DNA of 64,000 nt from Whalleya microplaca (GCA_022497155.1 MU385736.1:434001-498000); one strand, 5' to 3'; positions 35,676 to 49,200 are shown, counted from the stretch's first letter. Notes: generated by a model from the letters alone, not told the origin. Program-made: numbers and translations.

Positions 35676-37820
35676 TCACCTCCTAGCCTGGAGATACCAC
35701 CAAGCAACGGCAAACAGGGCAATGAACGCCGCGATCGCGACGGCGTAGTTCATATTCAGCGCCGTGACGGGGTACTCGGGCGGGAAGAACAGGATGACGG
35801 AGACGAACGTCACCCACGCCACCGCGACGGCGTTGATGGGCTTCTGCCAGCGCCCGAGGCGGAACGGGCCCCTCCTGATGACGATCCGGTTTTCGGTTTC
35901 GGTTTTGGCGGAGTAGTACAGGCGCGCTGCGATCACCGCCACGTACGACATGTCCATCGCCGGCGCCGTCACCCCGAAGATCCCGCTGATCGTCTGCGTG
36001 CTACCTAAAGCGATCAGGTTCAGCAGGCAGCAGGCGAGCACCACGGCCCAGACGCTGTAGAGGGGGGTCTGCGTGTAGGTGTTCATCTTGCGGAGCGTGC
36101 TGGCTGGGGGTTAGTATAGCTGCGTCGTTGCCGTCATGGTAGTGGTGGCGGTGGGGAGGTAGAGGGGGGAAGGTTATTGAAACTTACCTGGACATGGGCA
36201 GCGCCTCGTCTCGCGCCAGCGCGAAGCATGTTCGTGTATCGGAGAGCATCGCCGTGATGCCGGTGAAGAATTGGACCAGGCAGACCCAGAACCACATGGC
36301 GAGACCGCCGGCCCTTCCCCCGGCGTTGAAGAATACCTGCGCTGCGGGATTACCCATCGGTGAGGAGAGGAGGAGGTTGAGATCGCCGGCGCCGAACCCG
36401 AAGGCGACGTTTAGCAGCCACCCGAAGATCCAGGAGACTACCACGGCTTGGACGATCGCGATGGGTCCGGTTATTGCGGCGTTGTGCAGTTCTTCTGACA
36501 TATGCGCGGTAGCACTAGGGGATTTGGAGTTAGTTAATACGATTACTAGATACCGTCAGGAGTGTGGATTCTAGGAACACCCCAAGTGGGCATACAGAGT
36601 CCCGAGCAAAAGCTATAATATGAAGAAAGGGACCGGAAGATGTACTCATAATCTGTCATTGTCTTGCTCGTAGTTAGTAAGTAGTCACGAACTGAATCTA
36701 GTATAGTACGAACCCAAGCTACGCTGAGATATCCAATCAAGAAAGAGAAACCTTTGCTATTCCATCCTGAGCCGTCTATGACTTGCCCAAAGACTTCACT
36801 CGCTGGAAGCTTGTTTGGTGTAAGGTACAGGAGAGCGATCGAGATAGCCACAGAACCAAGTACTGTTTCATGTTAACAAAGGGGCGGCTAGTAGTTATTA
36901 GATAATAGTAAGAGACTCACGGTTGATGGGTGCGAAGTATCGTATCATATTACTGAGATGCTTCGAAGAAAACGAACAGATAATGCCGTGGCAGACAAGA
37001 ACGGCGATGCTGACTGCCACGGTTATCTCGGCTGTTGGCGTGAACGCGAACGTTCCGTCTTCTCTCACAGAGCCCATAGTAACTGCGGCGAGTATCTGAT
37101 AGACGTAAGCTAACTGCCTACTATGTCCCATGCTAACTAACCATTTGCGCAACCGAATATCCCACACTCGCTATCGTAGCATATTAGCTTAGGTTACTAT
37201 CAGTATCACCTTTGTAGAACGAACCGACACCTGCTGTTCTATGTTGTGTAAGCCTTAGGAACCCTTTTCGTAGCTGGATCGAGACTTACTGGCCAAGGAA
37301 ATTTGACCAGCCTAGTATCCATGCTGCCAATGGTACTTTATCAGGGGGAAAGACTTTCTTCGTTATGAAATACATCCCCCCTGATGTTGGATAAGCAGAG
37401 ACCAACTCAGCGACTGGGACTATTAGTTCACCTGACTGTTGAGGACAGAGGTTGCTCGTTTACCTGAGAGCGCAATGCACAAAGAGAAGAAAGACCCCGA
37501 GAACCATGCCCAGATAGCTGTAGTAGGTCCCCCGGCAGAGAGAGGAGATTCCCAGCTTGCTGGTACTGTTCAGCTACCATTAACGACTCTTCCGTATTTC
37601 GGGTTACCATTAACATACCAGATCCCAGAACACCTAAGATTGATATGGCGTAGCTGATAGTACTCCATCTTGTAAACTCACGGCGAAACTCCTGTTTGTA
37701 ACCTATACTCTCTAGCAACCCATCATCCGGATCTGAAGAGTTGTCCGAGAAGTCAATCACCTGGGAGCTAGTTTCTGAAAAACTAGGTTGAATTTCGGAG
37801 TCTGCGTTCTTGCTTGTCAT
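35676..37820 (-). CDS. Amino-acid/GABA permease (APC superfamily)
   Basis: Twelve-span plasma-membrane transporter of the fungal GABA/choline/amino-acid permease group, 526 aa. Exons (minus): 37619-37820, 37464-37565, 37290-37413, 37225-37238, 37142-37170, 36921-37113, 36714-36862, 36646-36662, 36188-36514, 35676-36099. Spliced product shows SLGYKQEF-like GYKQEFRREFTRWS, AGGPTTAIWAWFSGS, VAELVSAYPTSGGMYFITKK, WSNFLGQTAGVASVGYSVAQ, TPNKLPASEVF, WTMTDYDATAHMSEELHNAA and FALARDEALPMS. The tiny exons of 14, 29 and 17 nt encode conserved family residues, so the model is well constrained. The exon 2 acceptor could lie 6 nt downstream. Substrate not predictable. Located between housekeeping genes and the siderophore pair; no evidence ties it to either. 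Confidence 0.88.
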
Positions 37821-38654
37821 GATGTCTTCAACATGCTATGAGGGTTTCGTATCGATCAATCTAAGCTACGAAACTTCGGCTTTTTAAAGGGTACACGAGA
37901 CTTATATAATATTGCACCCGTTTTCTACTGCTATAATCTTCTTATCATGCCGCTTATAGCCCGTTTCAAGCTATCATGGCACATCACGCTGCAAATCTTG
38001 GCCTAGAACGTAAAGTCAAGATACGTTTCATGATTGGTAATTGTGATTGGTGCAATAAGAAAAGCATTTGATCGGGCCTATAGCTCGTGGCAGGGGGTAA
38101 TGGAGGTTGCCGGTATAGAGTCGGAGTTGGTTCCTCATCGGCTTAGTCTTGCTCCAAAGATACACTGAAGTTATTGTGCATCATATGGAGCAGATTAAGA
38201 TAGCTTTCAATAGGAAAAATAGGATGAGATAGTGTACTACAGTTTTAGAAACAAAAATTCTCTTCACGACTGCTTAGGTATCTTGCATACATTGCACACT
38301 GTGGACACCATCCATCCGTAGGACCCCTGATTCTATCGCCTTACTGTAAGTATCACCCTTCAAAGAAATGATAAAATCCGGATCATAGTTGGCACAATGA
38401 TACCATATGACATATCGAATTCGTCAGAATGTATGTGTCCAAGACATCACTTTGGCATTCATAGTATTGTATGGTCGTGTTCAAAGCGAGTCGACAAGTC
38501 TGATAAAGTCACTACTTCCTAAGGGGACATTGTAGAAAAGACAGATCTGAACAGTATATGCTTAAATCTTTTATAGCCAAAACTATGAATAATTGTTTGA
38601 ATATCAGTTATTCATCAGGTAAAATGTAATTGCGTATGATTTTGCTGTCAAATT
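37821..38654. other. Spacer between permease and ABC transporter genes
   Basis: AT-rich 0.83 kb, holding the permease promoter and the transporter 3' flank. Nothing else recognised. Confidence 0.5.
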
Positions 38655-41600
38655 TCAGGCTTTGTTTCTCACTAGCCATAGTTCTCTGAATCGGCTTCCC
38701 CCCTTGGCAACAAGCTCTTTAGGCGGTCCAGTCTCGACTATGCTGCCCCTATCCATCATAACAACCGTATCGAAAGCCATCACCATCTCAAGGCGATGAC
38801 TGACCATAACAATTGTATACCCCTCAAATTCCTCCAAGATGATCTTCTGCATGGCGCGATCAGTATCTTGATCTACACTTGAGCTCACTTCATCAAGCAA
38901 CAAGATTCCCGTGCCATTTCGCTTCTCTTGAGTCTTGAAATTGTCAAGGTTAGCTTCCTGCTGCTGAGTCCGGATCCTCTTTCGAAGTATCGCACGTGCT
39001 AGACTGAATAGTTGCTTTTGTCCTTGGCTTAAGTTATCTGCCACCATACCAGCGCCAAGACCTCCTTTACCTTCGACGAACTGCCATAAGCCAACGGTGT
39101 CGAGGACGGACTGACAATCGTATTCCGCTGACAAATTGAACGGGTCAATATTCACCATATATGGTGTGCCATCGGGAAGGAACACTGGCTCCTGTGGTAC
39201 AGCAATGAGACGTTGACGTAGTATAGTGCGGTCAATTTTATGGAGGGGCGTGTCATCAATAGTTATATTATGAGCACAGGAAGGAAGCGGATCAAGCAGC
39301 CGCATGAGAAGGGATATCGTGGATGATTTGCCGCTGTTGACACATCAGCTGCGAAACTTTCGGGTCGATCATCTGTATTACACATACCTTCCGCTTCGGC
39401 CGCAAATGGCGACCTTCTCACCGGCCTGGATTGAAAGGTTGAGGTTGTCGAGTGCGAGAGTTATCGGCCCGTTGTCTTGCGGAGCCTTCTCCGACATTTC
39501 GGTCTTGTCATCACTAAACCTGCTATTAGTTTGACTGTTCGCCAAGACATGCCAATGTTCACTCACTCATATGAAGCGGAGACTCCGCCGATGGTAATGC
39601 CGCCCCTCAGCGGCCACTCAGGCGGTGGCATCACCGTCTCGCCAAGCTGATCTTCCGGTTCGACTTTCTCGGAGAAGTTCTTCAGGCGGCTTACGGCACT
39701 GATTGACGTCTCCAACTGTGTCCACCATCGGATGATGTAATTCAGCACATCCCCAAATGTCATGAGGGTCACCAAGCTAGCGCCCGTCAGGGCCGTGTTC
39801 CCTCGTAACTGTGTCGCGAGTATCGTGACTACGAGTGCAAGTAGAGCAACTATAATCTGCAGCATGAACAGAAGCCAGCGCTGAGCGATGTACAAAAGGT
39901 AGTATGGCCTTTGCGACGTTTCAAGAAGTCTTTGGTTAAATGCTACACCAGCTGGGACCCAACCAAAGGCACGAAATGTAGCTAGACCTTTGATAGTATC
40001 GAGGAAATGAGAACTAGATACCGGATTAATCGACCGAGGACCCATCCTCATAAGGCAGGATTGCTTACTAGAGCGGACTTTTCGCTTCAAGATCTAGCAA
40101 TCGCAACTGCCTTGATGTACGGAGATTGAATTTCTGAACGAGGTACAAAATTGAAAAGATGACTGGATACGTCGCTGCCAGGTAAGGACTGGAGGTTGCA
40201 ATCACCGCTGCCATTCCCAAAGCATTAGCACTATCCATGACAATATTGGCTAATGCTATTGGAAGTTCGTTGTCAATAAGAGTCATATCTTGAGAGAAAA
40301 GGTTCGTGATAGATCCCGTGTCAGCCTTAGTAAAGAATTTCAAAGGGGCCTGAATGACTGTATCTAGCGATGCTTCGTGTAAGCTCGAACCAGACGTTTG
40401 TATCATTGTTGTATAGCAAACCAAGAAATCGAAGAACAGGAACGCCAAGAAGCAACATTGGAATAGAGCATAAAGTCCAATGTAGAAGCCGTTTGATCTA
40501 GATCCTTCAGACCAAAATTTCAACCAAACTTGGCCCCAGTTATAGAAGAAGCCATAGCCGACACCCAGTAGGACACAAGCGCAAGCGGATGGTTTTCCAA
40601 CACTTGCAATGTAATGACGATATACGGTCGAGTCGCCCATCATCCTGTCCTTCTCATCTAGGTGGCTATGATCTAGGATCTCCATAGGGACCAGGTCATG
40701 AAGTTCTGTCTCTCCGAATGCATCACCCTTAGCGAGTGTTGCGCTTTCCGTTGGTTGATTAGCCTCTACTGAGATGTCAAGGCTATGAATGTAACCTTTA
40801 TTGGCCTCCAGATCTTGGTAGGACCCTTGCTCGGTAATTGTACCATTCGCTCCTAAAGCAATAACATGGTCGGCAGAAACTAGGTGCTGGACTGTGTGCG
40901 TGCATAAAACGACTGTCGCCCCTCGACGCCGGAGAAGTCCAGTGGGCCCAAAGACTCGGTGGAAAACTTGTTCACCTAGGCTATTGTCGAGCCCACTTAG
41001 CACATCATCAAACACCAGGAAGTCTGTATCTAGATATAAAGCCCTCGCAATTGAGACTCGTTGTTTTTGGCCACCACTAAGTTTTATGCCATCACTGCCT
41101 ACTTCCGTTTCGTCGCCTTTCGGAAAGTTGATAATGTCTGTTCCTAGCATTGTAGCAGCGATAACCTCCTTATACCGTGCTTGGTTGTAAGACGCGAACC
41201 CTATAATGTTCTTTCGGATACTGGCGCTCCACAAGTACGGTACTTGGTCACAGTAAGCCACTCGGCGTAGAAGTCCATGTTTCGTGTAGATTTGTCCCTG
41301 GAATACGGGAACTTCGCCTAGAAGGGCTTTGCAAAGTGTCGTTTTGCCTGAGGCGACAGGCCCGACAACAATTGTAAGACTGTTGTGAGGAATTTCGAGA
41401 TTAATGCCTTTAAGGACGAACTCGCTTTCATCATTCCACCCGAAATTCCCCTCACGGATGGTAATTGCCGCTGTGTGTGAATTTTGACCCAAGTCTTCGG
41501 AACTGGAACAAGCTTCTTCTTTGGTACTAATCTCGAAACCGCTGGCCTTAGAGACGCGATAGTCTGTCCTTGGATCCTGTTCTAGGTATGCCTGAATCCG

Positions 41601-43250
41601 TGCGAGGCAGGCTATCGCGGACAATAGCGCGGGTGAGTTCATAAATAGGTAAGAAAGCGGATCTGCTATGAGCAGTATATAGGATAATGATGTGAAAATT
41701 GTCGTAACGTCAAGTGTTCGGGAAGTCAGGGCAAAGAGAAAGACTGGACATAGCGCTGTAGGTGCGATACCGAGTGTAACAACGCTGATATGAATTCTCC
41801 GATATCGAGACGCTGTTTCGAGCTCATCGACTCTCATGGCTTGGATCAAGTGATGGACTGGAGTAGTTAGGCCTGAAAGCTTGAGGTGCTTCATATTCGA
41901 TATAACATTGGCTGTAAGTCGAACTCTCTGCTGTACTTTATCCATCCAAGCCTTAGTCCTCCGTCCCGTGAATTTATTCAAGAATGCGCCCCCGAATACG
42001 CAACATAACACTACCACTAGGGGAGCAGCAAAAGCTGCACCTACTTGACGGTATAGGAGCCAACTAGCGAGTCCAACCTCGATGGTATTGGCCCAGAATT
42101 CATGCAAGTTGAGAAAACCAAGCCTAATCCTCTCAATATCTGTGGACATTAAAGTCAAGGCAGCTGCGTCATTAGATAGCTTCATCTCTGTAGTCTTCCT
42201 ATAGACGGCACCGACAAGGCACCCGCGAATCAAAGCGAGAGTATGCTCGTGAAAATACCAATACAAGGCGGTGGATACAGCTATCCCTGCATATATAAGA
42301 ATGGCTGCACCAATCAAACCGTACCCGGAATTCTTGGATGAGCCGTCCACTGCCTGTTGCATGTAGTCTAGAAGCGTATTTATAAAGAAAGGCTGAGAGA
42401 ATTTGAATGCCGTGAGCATAGCTCGTGGGCCAATTGGAAGTATCAAGGAAGTTGCAAGCGTTTTGCCAAGGGCTTTGATTATACTGAATATCTGGCCTTT
42501 TTTGGGCGCTTCTTTGACAAGTCGCTCGAAACCCAAGGATGAAATCTCTGTAGCCAAGCTTTGAGGTAAAGGATAGAGATTGTCCAATTTCAATATGTTT
42601 TTATAGCCTGTCAGGAAGAGACGGTTCAGCCAGGTGAAAGTTGCTAGACCGAAGATACCTGCTGTCTCTTCCGGGCTGTGAATCTTGCTGTCCCATTCTA
42701 GCCATCTTGTCTTATGATACGATTCGAGAATTACCAAGAGACCCTTAAAAACTACTGAGGTAGTGAAGAGTCGACAGAAAATAAGATCGTCATTGTCGGA
42801 AGAGGTAAGGAAGAACGTTCTTGTTCGAGCAACGTCAAATAGTCCAGTGGCAAACAAATAGACGTTCAATAATATAGACGGTCTCGGAGTCCGTGAATGC
42901 TCCAGCAGAGAGAGAAGTGAAATCCCCAGTGCAGACACAAAGGACACGGCGAATGACGGGGCTAACAGCAACTGGAACCTCGTTGATCTAACACTGAGAG
43001 CAAGCAGTGAAACTTGCAGGATAGCAAAGCTGGATGTTGTAGCTAGTTTAATGTTTCGTAACAAGACACCTTGCACAATATGTTCGCGGTGAAGGAGATA
43101 GATGATGCGGAGGATACAAATGACAATAAATAGAGCGTTTGGAAGTAGGACCAGAATGATGTTCTCGAACTTAATAGTGAAGTCGAAGTCATCTCGGCAG
43201 CCTCGGACAGTTGGGCCGAAGTTATCGTCGCCAATACATGATGAGAACAT
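38655..43250 (-). CDS. ABC-C (MRP-type) multidrug/siderophore transporter
   Basis: Full-length ATP-driven exporter of about 1479 aa with TMD0-TMD1-NBD1-TMD2-NBD2 order. Exons (minus): 40069-43250, 39567-40013, 39388-39519, 38655-39333. ATG at 43250 is the first in the frame. NBD1: Walker A GPVASGKTTL (about residue 630), signature LSGGQKQRVSIARAL, Walker B LVFDDVLSGLD with Asp where the catalytic Glu normally stands, as usual for ABCC NBD1. NBD2: Walker A GRSGSGKSS split by an intron, signature NLSQGQKQLFSLARAIL, Walker B ILLLDEVSSSVD with intact Glu, and H-loop VSHRLEMV. Exon 3 may start 6 nt later (alternative acceptor, same frame). It is divergent to the NRPS; transporters of this class accompany siderophore synthetase genes in fungi (SitT of Aspergillus), so export of the NRPS product or its breakdown product is the likely role. 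Confidence 0.92.
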
Positions 43251-44272
43251 TATGTATTGCCACTTGATCAAATCTAATAAGGGGTTCTAACAAACGACTC
43301 GACGCAAGAGACAAACTAAAGTTATCGACCAAGCTATCCGGTGATACATTCACGCTACGATCTCCATTCTTTTTCTATACTATGCATGTACCGGCATTTT
43401 CCGTTGATTATTTTCAGACTCGTGTAGTCGGTGAACCCGGGCATTGGTTTAAAGCGGCATTGGCTCCCGGGTTTGCGCAAGTATTGCGAAACGAAATATT
43501 CTCCCTCATGGGGTGTCTTGGTGGATTATTTAGACCCTGCATCGACAGCGATCGTAGGATCAATCACACGTCGAACTTCTACACCAAATCTGGTATACTG
43601 TAGATAGTAGATCTCGCCTTACCTACCAGCTCAATCGGGTGGAGCCACATATTATTACAGGTCCAACATTAAAGAGCGCCATAGGGAATACTACATCAAG
43701 GAGATTGCTTGTTAGCGTATACCAACAAGTAGCAATGATTGGGACTACAGCTCTCCTATAGCACTTCATAGAACAAACAGGATCTGTATACTAATAGTCC
43801 AATACATACTTCCACGCTGGGCCCAACCTATACCTTGACCTTTCATTCTGGTTAATAGGTAGCATCACTTAAATACTATCTGTCACACAAGAAAAGAAAA
43901 TACCATCAGGGGTTGCGGAGCAGGAAAATACACTAGCTGCACAACCAATGGTACGGTCAGCTCAGCCCTACAATGTAACAGGCGATGCCGCAGGATTACA
44001 TTTCGTAGCATACTACTGCATGGGCGTGTGGGATATTATAGGACGGAATGCAGGAGCGGAGTGACAGTGGGCCACCATGGTTCTTTGAAGGATTTGATAT
44101 GACATATTAGACTAGTGCACATACTTGATATCCTTCGCTGGTAGAGATGTCAGCGCGGAAGCCGTTCCGCAAGTCCGGAAATAGTTTCTTTATATTTAAA
44201 CTTGATTTTGGTATGCGTAAGACTTTGTCACTCAACATCCAAAACTGCACCCCGTTGAGAATGTTATGGATA

Positions 44273-44281
44273 ATCTGATAG
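44273..44281 (+). promoter_or_regulatory. Candidate GATA-factor site (ATCTGATAG)
   Basis: Matches HGATAR and is one base off the ATCWGATAA consensus known for iron-responsive GATA repressors (SreA/Sre family). Short motifs occur by chance, so this is a candidate only. Confidence 0.3.
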
Positions 44282-44674
44282 CTACCATAGAGAAAATATA
44301 CACAAGTTAAGCTTGAAAATGGATCTTATACCCCTTTGAGTAATAAAATGAAGTCTAGAATATCTATCAACTTGTCGAGAAGGAACTCGATGCTTTTCTC
44401 AGAGCCAAGCCCCTGAGCAGGTTCAGCTAGATGAAAATGACACCTATATTACGCAATTGCTTGGGATTAATACCTGCTAGTAGCAGCTTGAGGGAGTCTG
44501 CTAAATCATCGGATTCTAGAATTCCAGAATTCTGCTTTCCCAAGGAATGGATACCCTGTTCGTCAGTCTACCAATGTTTAAGGAGGATTTATTCAAAGGG
44601 GGTTGAGACGCCCCATTATTATTCATCTGCCGTCTGCGGAAGTCTATTCCCTCTAGATCCTCCTTAGATTAAGT

Positions 44675-44680
44675 AGATAA
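44675..44680 (+). promoter_or_regulatory. Candidate GATA-factor site (AGATAA)
   Basis: HGATAR match midway between the transporter and NRPS starts. Chance match possible. Confidence 0.2.
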
Positions 44681-45103
44681 GAACACATTAAATGACAACG
44701 GATCGGGAATTACGGGGGATGGGAATTTTCAAATCTTAGATCTCCATAGGATTTCGGGTATACCTCAAAATATTAATTCGTAATAAGATCTGTATATATA
44801 AGGTTCATAAGTCTAGAATGTGAAGAGAACGAAAGTAAGCAATACTATACTGAAGGGAGCTTGGATGATAACATCTTATAATAAGCATGTGTTGATTGTG
44901 TGTTGATATATAAACTTCCGAAGAGCACCTGCTCTTTTTGGAGATTATGTCGATCCAAGGTCTTTGTAAGTGAAGACTCAACGACCGAACATTTTGTAAC
45001 ATTAGAATCCTTCAGGTTGCAACGCGAGCTGATGATTGGTGGCTTCGCAAAGCGACCATGTCCTGCGTGCTAATCTAGGAGACGCGATGTCACATTCACC
45101 ACG

Positions 45104-45109
45104 TGATAA
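45104..45109 (+). promoter_or_regulatory. Candidate GATA-factor site (TGATAA)
   Basis: HGATAR match within CACGTGATAA, about 1.1 kb upstream of the NRPS. The overlapping CACGTG E-box is also notable. Chance match possible. Confidence 0.25.
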
Positions 45110-45852
45110 CTTCTGCATATTAACTTGTGTCGGAGAAGGTCCCTGCAGTTGGTTTTCTGCAGGATCTTGTCCCTGAAACATGCTATTGGAAAGATTTATT
45201 GTCAAGAAGCACCTGGTTGATATGGCCTTAGCGGACATTATCCTTGAATAAGCTTTGGAGCTGATCTAGTGACCACGCAATAGCCCGTAAGATCTGTCAA
45301 TATTTTAGGCGGCCGACTTCGTTATTGGTTGGCTTACCCTCTGGTACGATATTGTTTTTTTGGGTCCTTGAAGGTATTATTATGCCTATGCCTATAGTTG
45401 CGGCAGTAGTCTCAATTATCGACATTGGCGATATTGGACGAGATTGTCTGACACATCAGAAAGCATATAAGACTATTACTAAGACTATAATGCCGTAATA
45501 CGCCGCCCCTATTGCAGCGAATCCCGATGCAGCAGAGCCCGGGAGCTTGATCTGACAGGGTTTCATAGCATAGGGCTAGTACATAGTAAATGCTGCAGCT
45601 TCATTGGGGGAGATTGACTAGCCTTGATCCTCTCGAAATTCCGAACCTGTATGACCTAGCGAACCAGCCAGCATAAGCACGGCCACAAGAGAACGATCCA
45701 TGCGAGCGATTGTGAAGTTTCCGAATCGGTGTCGTAATTATCAATTTTAGGAACGCTTCCTAGGTAGCCTAGGAGGTGATTATTCTCAGTTGGGAAAGAA
45801 GCACCATCTTAAAGCAAGACCAGGTAACACTTTTCTACGGCTGCCCCTTTAC

Positions 45853-45952
45853 TCTCGGTGTACACAACTGAGATACTCTATATAGAACTACGGGCGGAGT
45901 CTCGGTGTATACAACTAAGGTACTATATACATAGTATAGCACTATCGGCGGA
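45853..45952. repeat. 47-bp tandem duplication in NRPS promoter
   Basis: TCTCGGTGTACACAACTGAG starts at 45853 and its diverged copy TCTCGGTGTATACAACTAAG at 45900; both end in CGGGCGGAG/TCGGCGGAA-like sequence. Each copy holds a TATATA-like element. The second copy carries about 7 extra bases. Confidence 0.75.
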
Positions 45953-46228
45953 ACAAGCCGGTCTATTATGCGTATGCGAACGGCGGCGAACCGAAAGCCG
46001 AGGACTCGAGAGACGAACGAGCGATGAGAAGGGCAGGGTATCTCTTTGGCTCAGGGACATAAGGGCTTAACTCACAAGGTCACTGATACTGGGCGGACAT
46101 TTTCATCTACCTGTTGTATTTCAAATCACTCGTGAGTCGAACTCACCCAATGACTTAGCTCAGTCGGTTCCCGCAACAACCGCGTCTTGTAAGTGCTTAT
46201 ACAGAGAGTGCTCCTTGTCTTATGTGGC

Positions 46229-49200
46229 ATGGCCAAATTGAACGGCCACCAAAGTCTGGACCAAAGTCTGGACAAAATGGGAGAGATAGCGAACGGCAGC
46301 GAGCCCATTCCTTTGGCCATTGATGTGCCTGTATCATGCATGATTCAGAAACATAGAGATCAACGACCAGCTTCACAAGCCCTCTGTTCTTGGGATGGTG
46401 ACTTCACATATTCCGAGCTAGATGATTATTCCTCACTCCTAGCAAGCCACTTAGTTAAGCAGGGTGTCTCAGCAGAAGTCATCGTTCCAGTCTGCTTCGA
46501 AAAGTCGAGATGGACGGTCATCGCTGTGTTAGCAGTATTGAAAGCAGGAGCGGCTTTTGTTCTTCTCGACCCTTCCTTACCTATTGCTCGCCTTGAACAA
46601 ATCGTGGGTCAGACTGGCGCCACATTTGCGTTGTCGTCCAAAAAGTCAGGGGAAATTTGCAAGTCCCTTGTAAAGAGAGTACTTGTCGTTGATGCTCCTA
46701 CACTTGGAATGCTCAATGCTGGACCAACGTGCCCCTCGATTCGACCTCATGACGCTGCCTACATCATGTTCACTTCTGGAAGCACCGGAACGCCGAAAGG
46801 TGTCGTTGTTGAGCACTCCAACCTTTCTAGCACTGCTGTGTATAGCGGCCGGGCTATGGGATATGGCATTGGTTCGAGGAATTTTCAATTCGCATCATAC
46901 GCCTTCGATCCTATAATAACCGATATATTCGCGACGTTGGTTCATGGAGGGACCATATGTATTCCATCAGACTGGGAGCGTGAAAATGACACTGTAGGAG
47001 CCACGCGCAGGATGGGTGTTACGCATTTGAGATTAACACCTTCACTGGTTAGCAATCTTGTGATTGAAAACCTCCCTAGCTTGACCACGTTAATACTAGG
47101 GGGAGAAGTGAGCCCAACTCCTCTCGTGGAGGAGTGGTCTCGAAAACTAAAGCTCATACTTGTATATGGGCCCGCAGAAGCTTGCGTGATCTGCTTTGCT
47201 TCGGATACCAGTACACATGAACCAGTCCCAGGCGAAATCGGCCGGCCTTTCAGCGCTCGCGGGTGGATTGTGAAGCAAGGCAACCCTACCGAGCTAGCTG
47301 AACTAGGAGAAACTGGCGAGCTTCTGATCGAGGGCCCGACAGTAGCTCGTGGCTATCTGAATGACGCGACCAGATCAGAAAAAGTGTTCATTCAGGATGT
47401 GCCCTGGCTACCAGCTCAAGATGGTGTACACAAGCGACATCGCTTGTACCGGACCGGGGATCTAGCCAGGCAGCTTTACGACGGGACGTTCGTCTATGCG
47501 GGCAGGGCAGATAACCAAGTCAAAATCAGGGGACAGCGACTTGAACTAGAAGAGGTCGAAAAGCACCTACGCGATTCCCTATCACAGTTACCAGGCATTG
47601 AAACCAAGCAAGTAGTTGTACAGGCTATAAGCTTTCCTGGGATGGCAAGCAAGCACTTGGTAGCACTCTTATGCCTCAATTCCCCTGAGCCTATTGGTGC
47701 TCTTGATTGGCAGACAGGTGACAACCCGGACTTCCTGACATCGAATTCAGAGCAGGAAAGATTCGCCTCCATCGTGTCTCAAATTGAGAAGATGCTGAGA
47801 ATAAACCTTCCAGCATTCGCAGTTCCTTCAATCTGGGTTCCGTTACGACGGCTACCATTGACTGTGTCCAAGAAGGTGGACCGTAAACTGCTACAAAACA
47901 TTATTACTTCCCTGTCAATTAAGGAACTGTCTCGTTTCGCCAATCCTGGTGCCTCATTATCCACAGAGGAGCAAGCCGAGCTGACAGGGAACGAGGCGAA
48001 ACTCCAAGAACTCTGGGCAGATATATTTAGTGTGGATGTTTCAGCGATCGAGCCCCATGATCACTTTCTATCCCTTGGTGGCGACTCCGTCTTGGCAATC
48101 AAGCTCGTAGCAGCCGCTAGAGCTAGTGGGCTTGATCTAAGCCTCGAAATCATCTTCAAGAATCCATTCCTAAGAGATATGGCTGAGGCAGCGAAGCCAC
48201 TTGTGTATCAGCAGGAAGAGAGCCTACACGTTCCTCCGTTTAGTCTTCTTGGGAGCGAGCAGAACGTGACCCGCATTCGTAAGGCGGCCAGTAAAGAGTG
48301 TAATGTTGCAGAGAATTGCGTTGAAGATATATATCCTTGCTCACCAATGCAGGAGGGGTTAGTTGCTGCATCGATAAAAGACCAAGGTGCTTATATCCTA
48401 CAGCAGGTTTACGAACTACCAGAGTCTGTCGATTTAGATAGGCTTAAAGCTGCTTGGACAAAAATCGCAGAGCAAACTCCAGTGATGAGGACCAGATTTT
48501 TGGAATACAATTCGAGTTTATTGCAAGTCGTTGTCAAGGAACCTCCAAAATGGATAGTAGTAGAAGGCGAGCTGGCGGACTTGATGGCAACGGAGAAGAT
48601 GCAAACAGTAGATCCCAGGGAGACGATGTCCTCTGTAGCGGTATCGATAAATCCGGGTTCACAACAATACCATCTTGTCTGGACTTGTCACCATGGTTGT
48701 GAGTAACATCAAAGGCATTTATTACTCTGTCCTGTTTCGCAGGCATCAAAAGGCCCGACAGTAGCCAGCCTATCTAGAAAGGGATAATACTGACTTTGAA
48801 TGCTGTAGTACTTGACGGATGGGCCGAGTCCGATCTTGCCAGATCTGTGGAACAAGAATACTTCGAGCAGTCTAAAGCGACAGCAAGCACACCAGGGTTC
48901 AATCAATTTATCAGATATATAACTGAACAGGACAAGAAGGCTCAACAGAACTTCTGGAGGCAGCAAGTAGCAGGCGCACCAGAACCAACCTTTCCACCGC
49001 TTCCAGGACCAAGATATGTGCCCAAGGTTGAGCGGTCTAATCGCATTGTTGACCATGTTGATTCTCAGGCTGATAAGGAACTCGAGCACAAAGTTCCAAA
49101 GCTGAAGGGGGCCATTGCGACGCCAGCCACCATGATCCAAACCGCCTGGCTATTACTGCTCGGGCTCTACTCTAATGCTTCCGATGTTGTGACTGGCGTG

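Larger units (their letters stand above)
43251..46228. other. 3-kb divergent intergenic region of transporter and NRPS
   Basis: No gene seen. AT-rich with scattered GATA motifs (listed separately) and a 47-bp tandem duplication at 45853-45952 close to the NRPS start. Length is generous for a bidirectional promoter and could hide a short or non-coding gene. Confidence 0.55.

Noticed and set aside
46126..46200. Possible tRNA before the NRPS
   Set aside because: A-box-like and B-box-like sequences lie on opposite strands and in the wrong order; no acceptor stem can be drawn.
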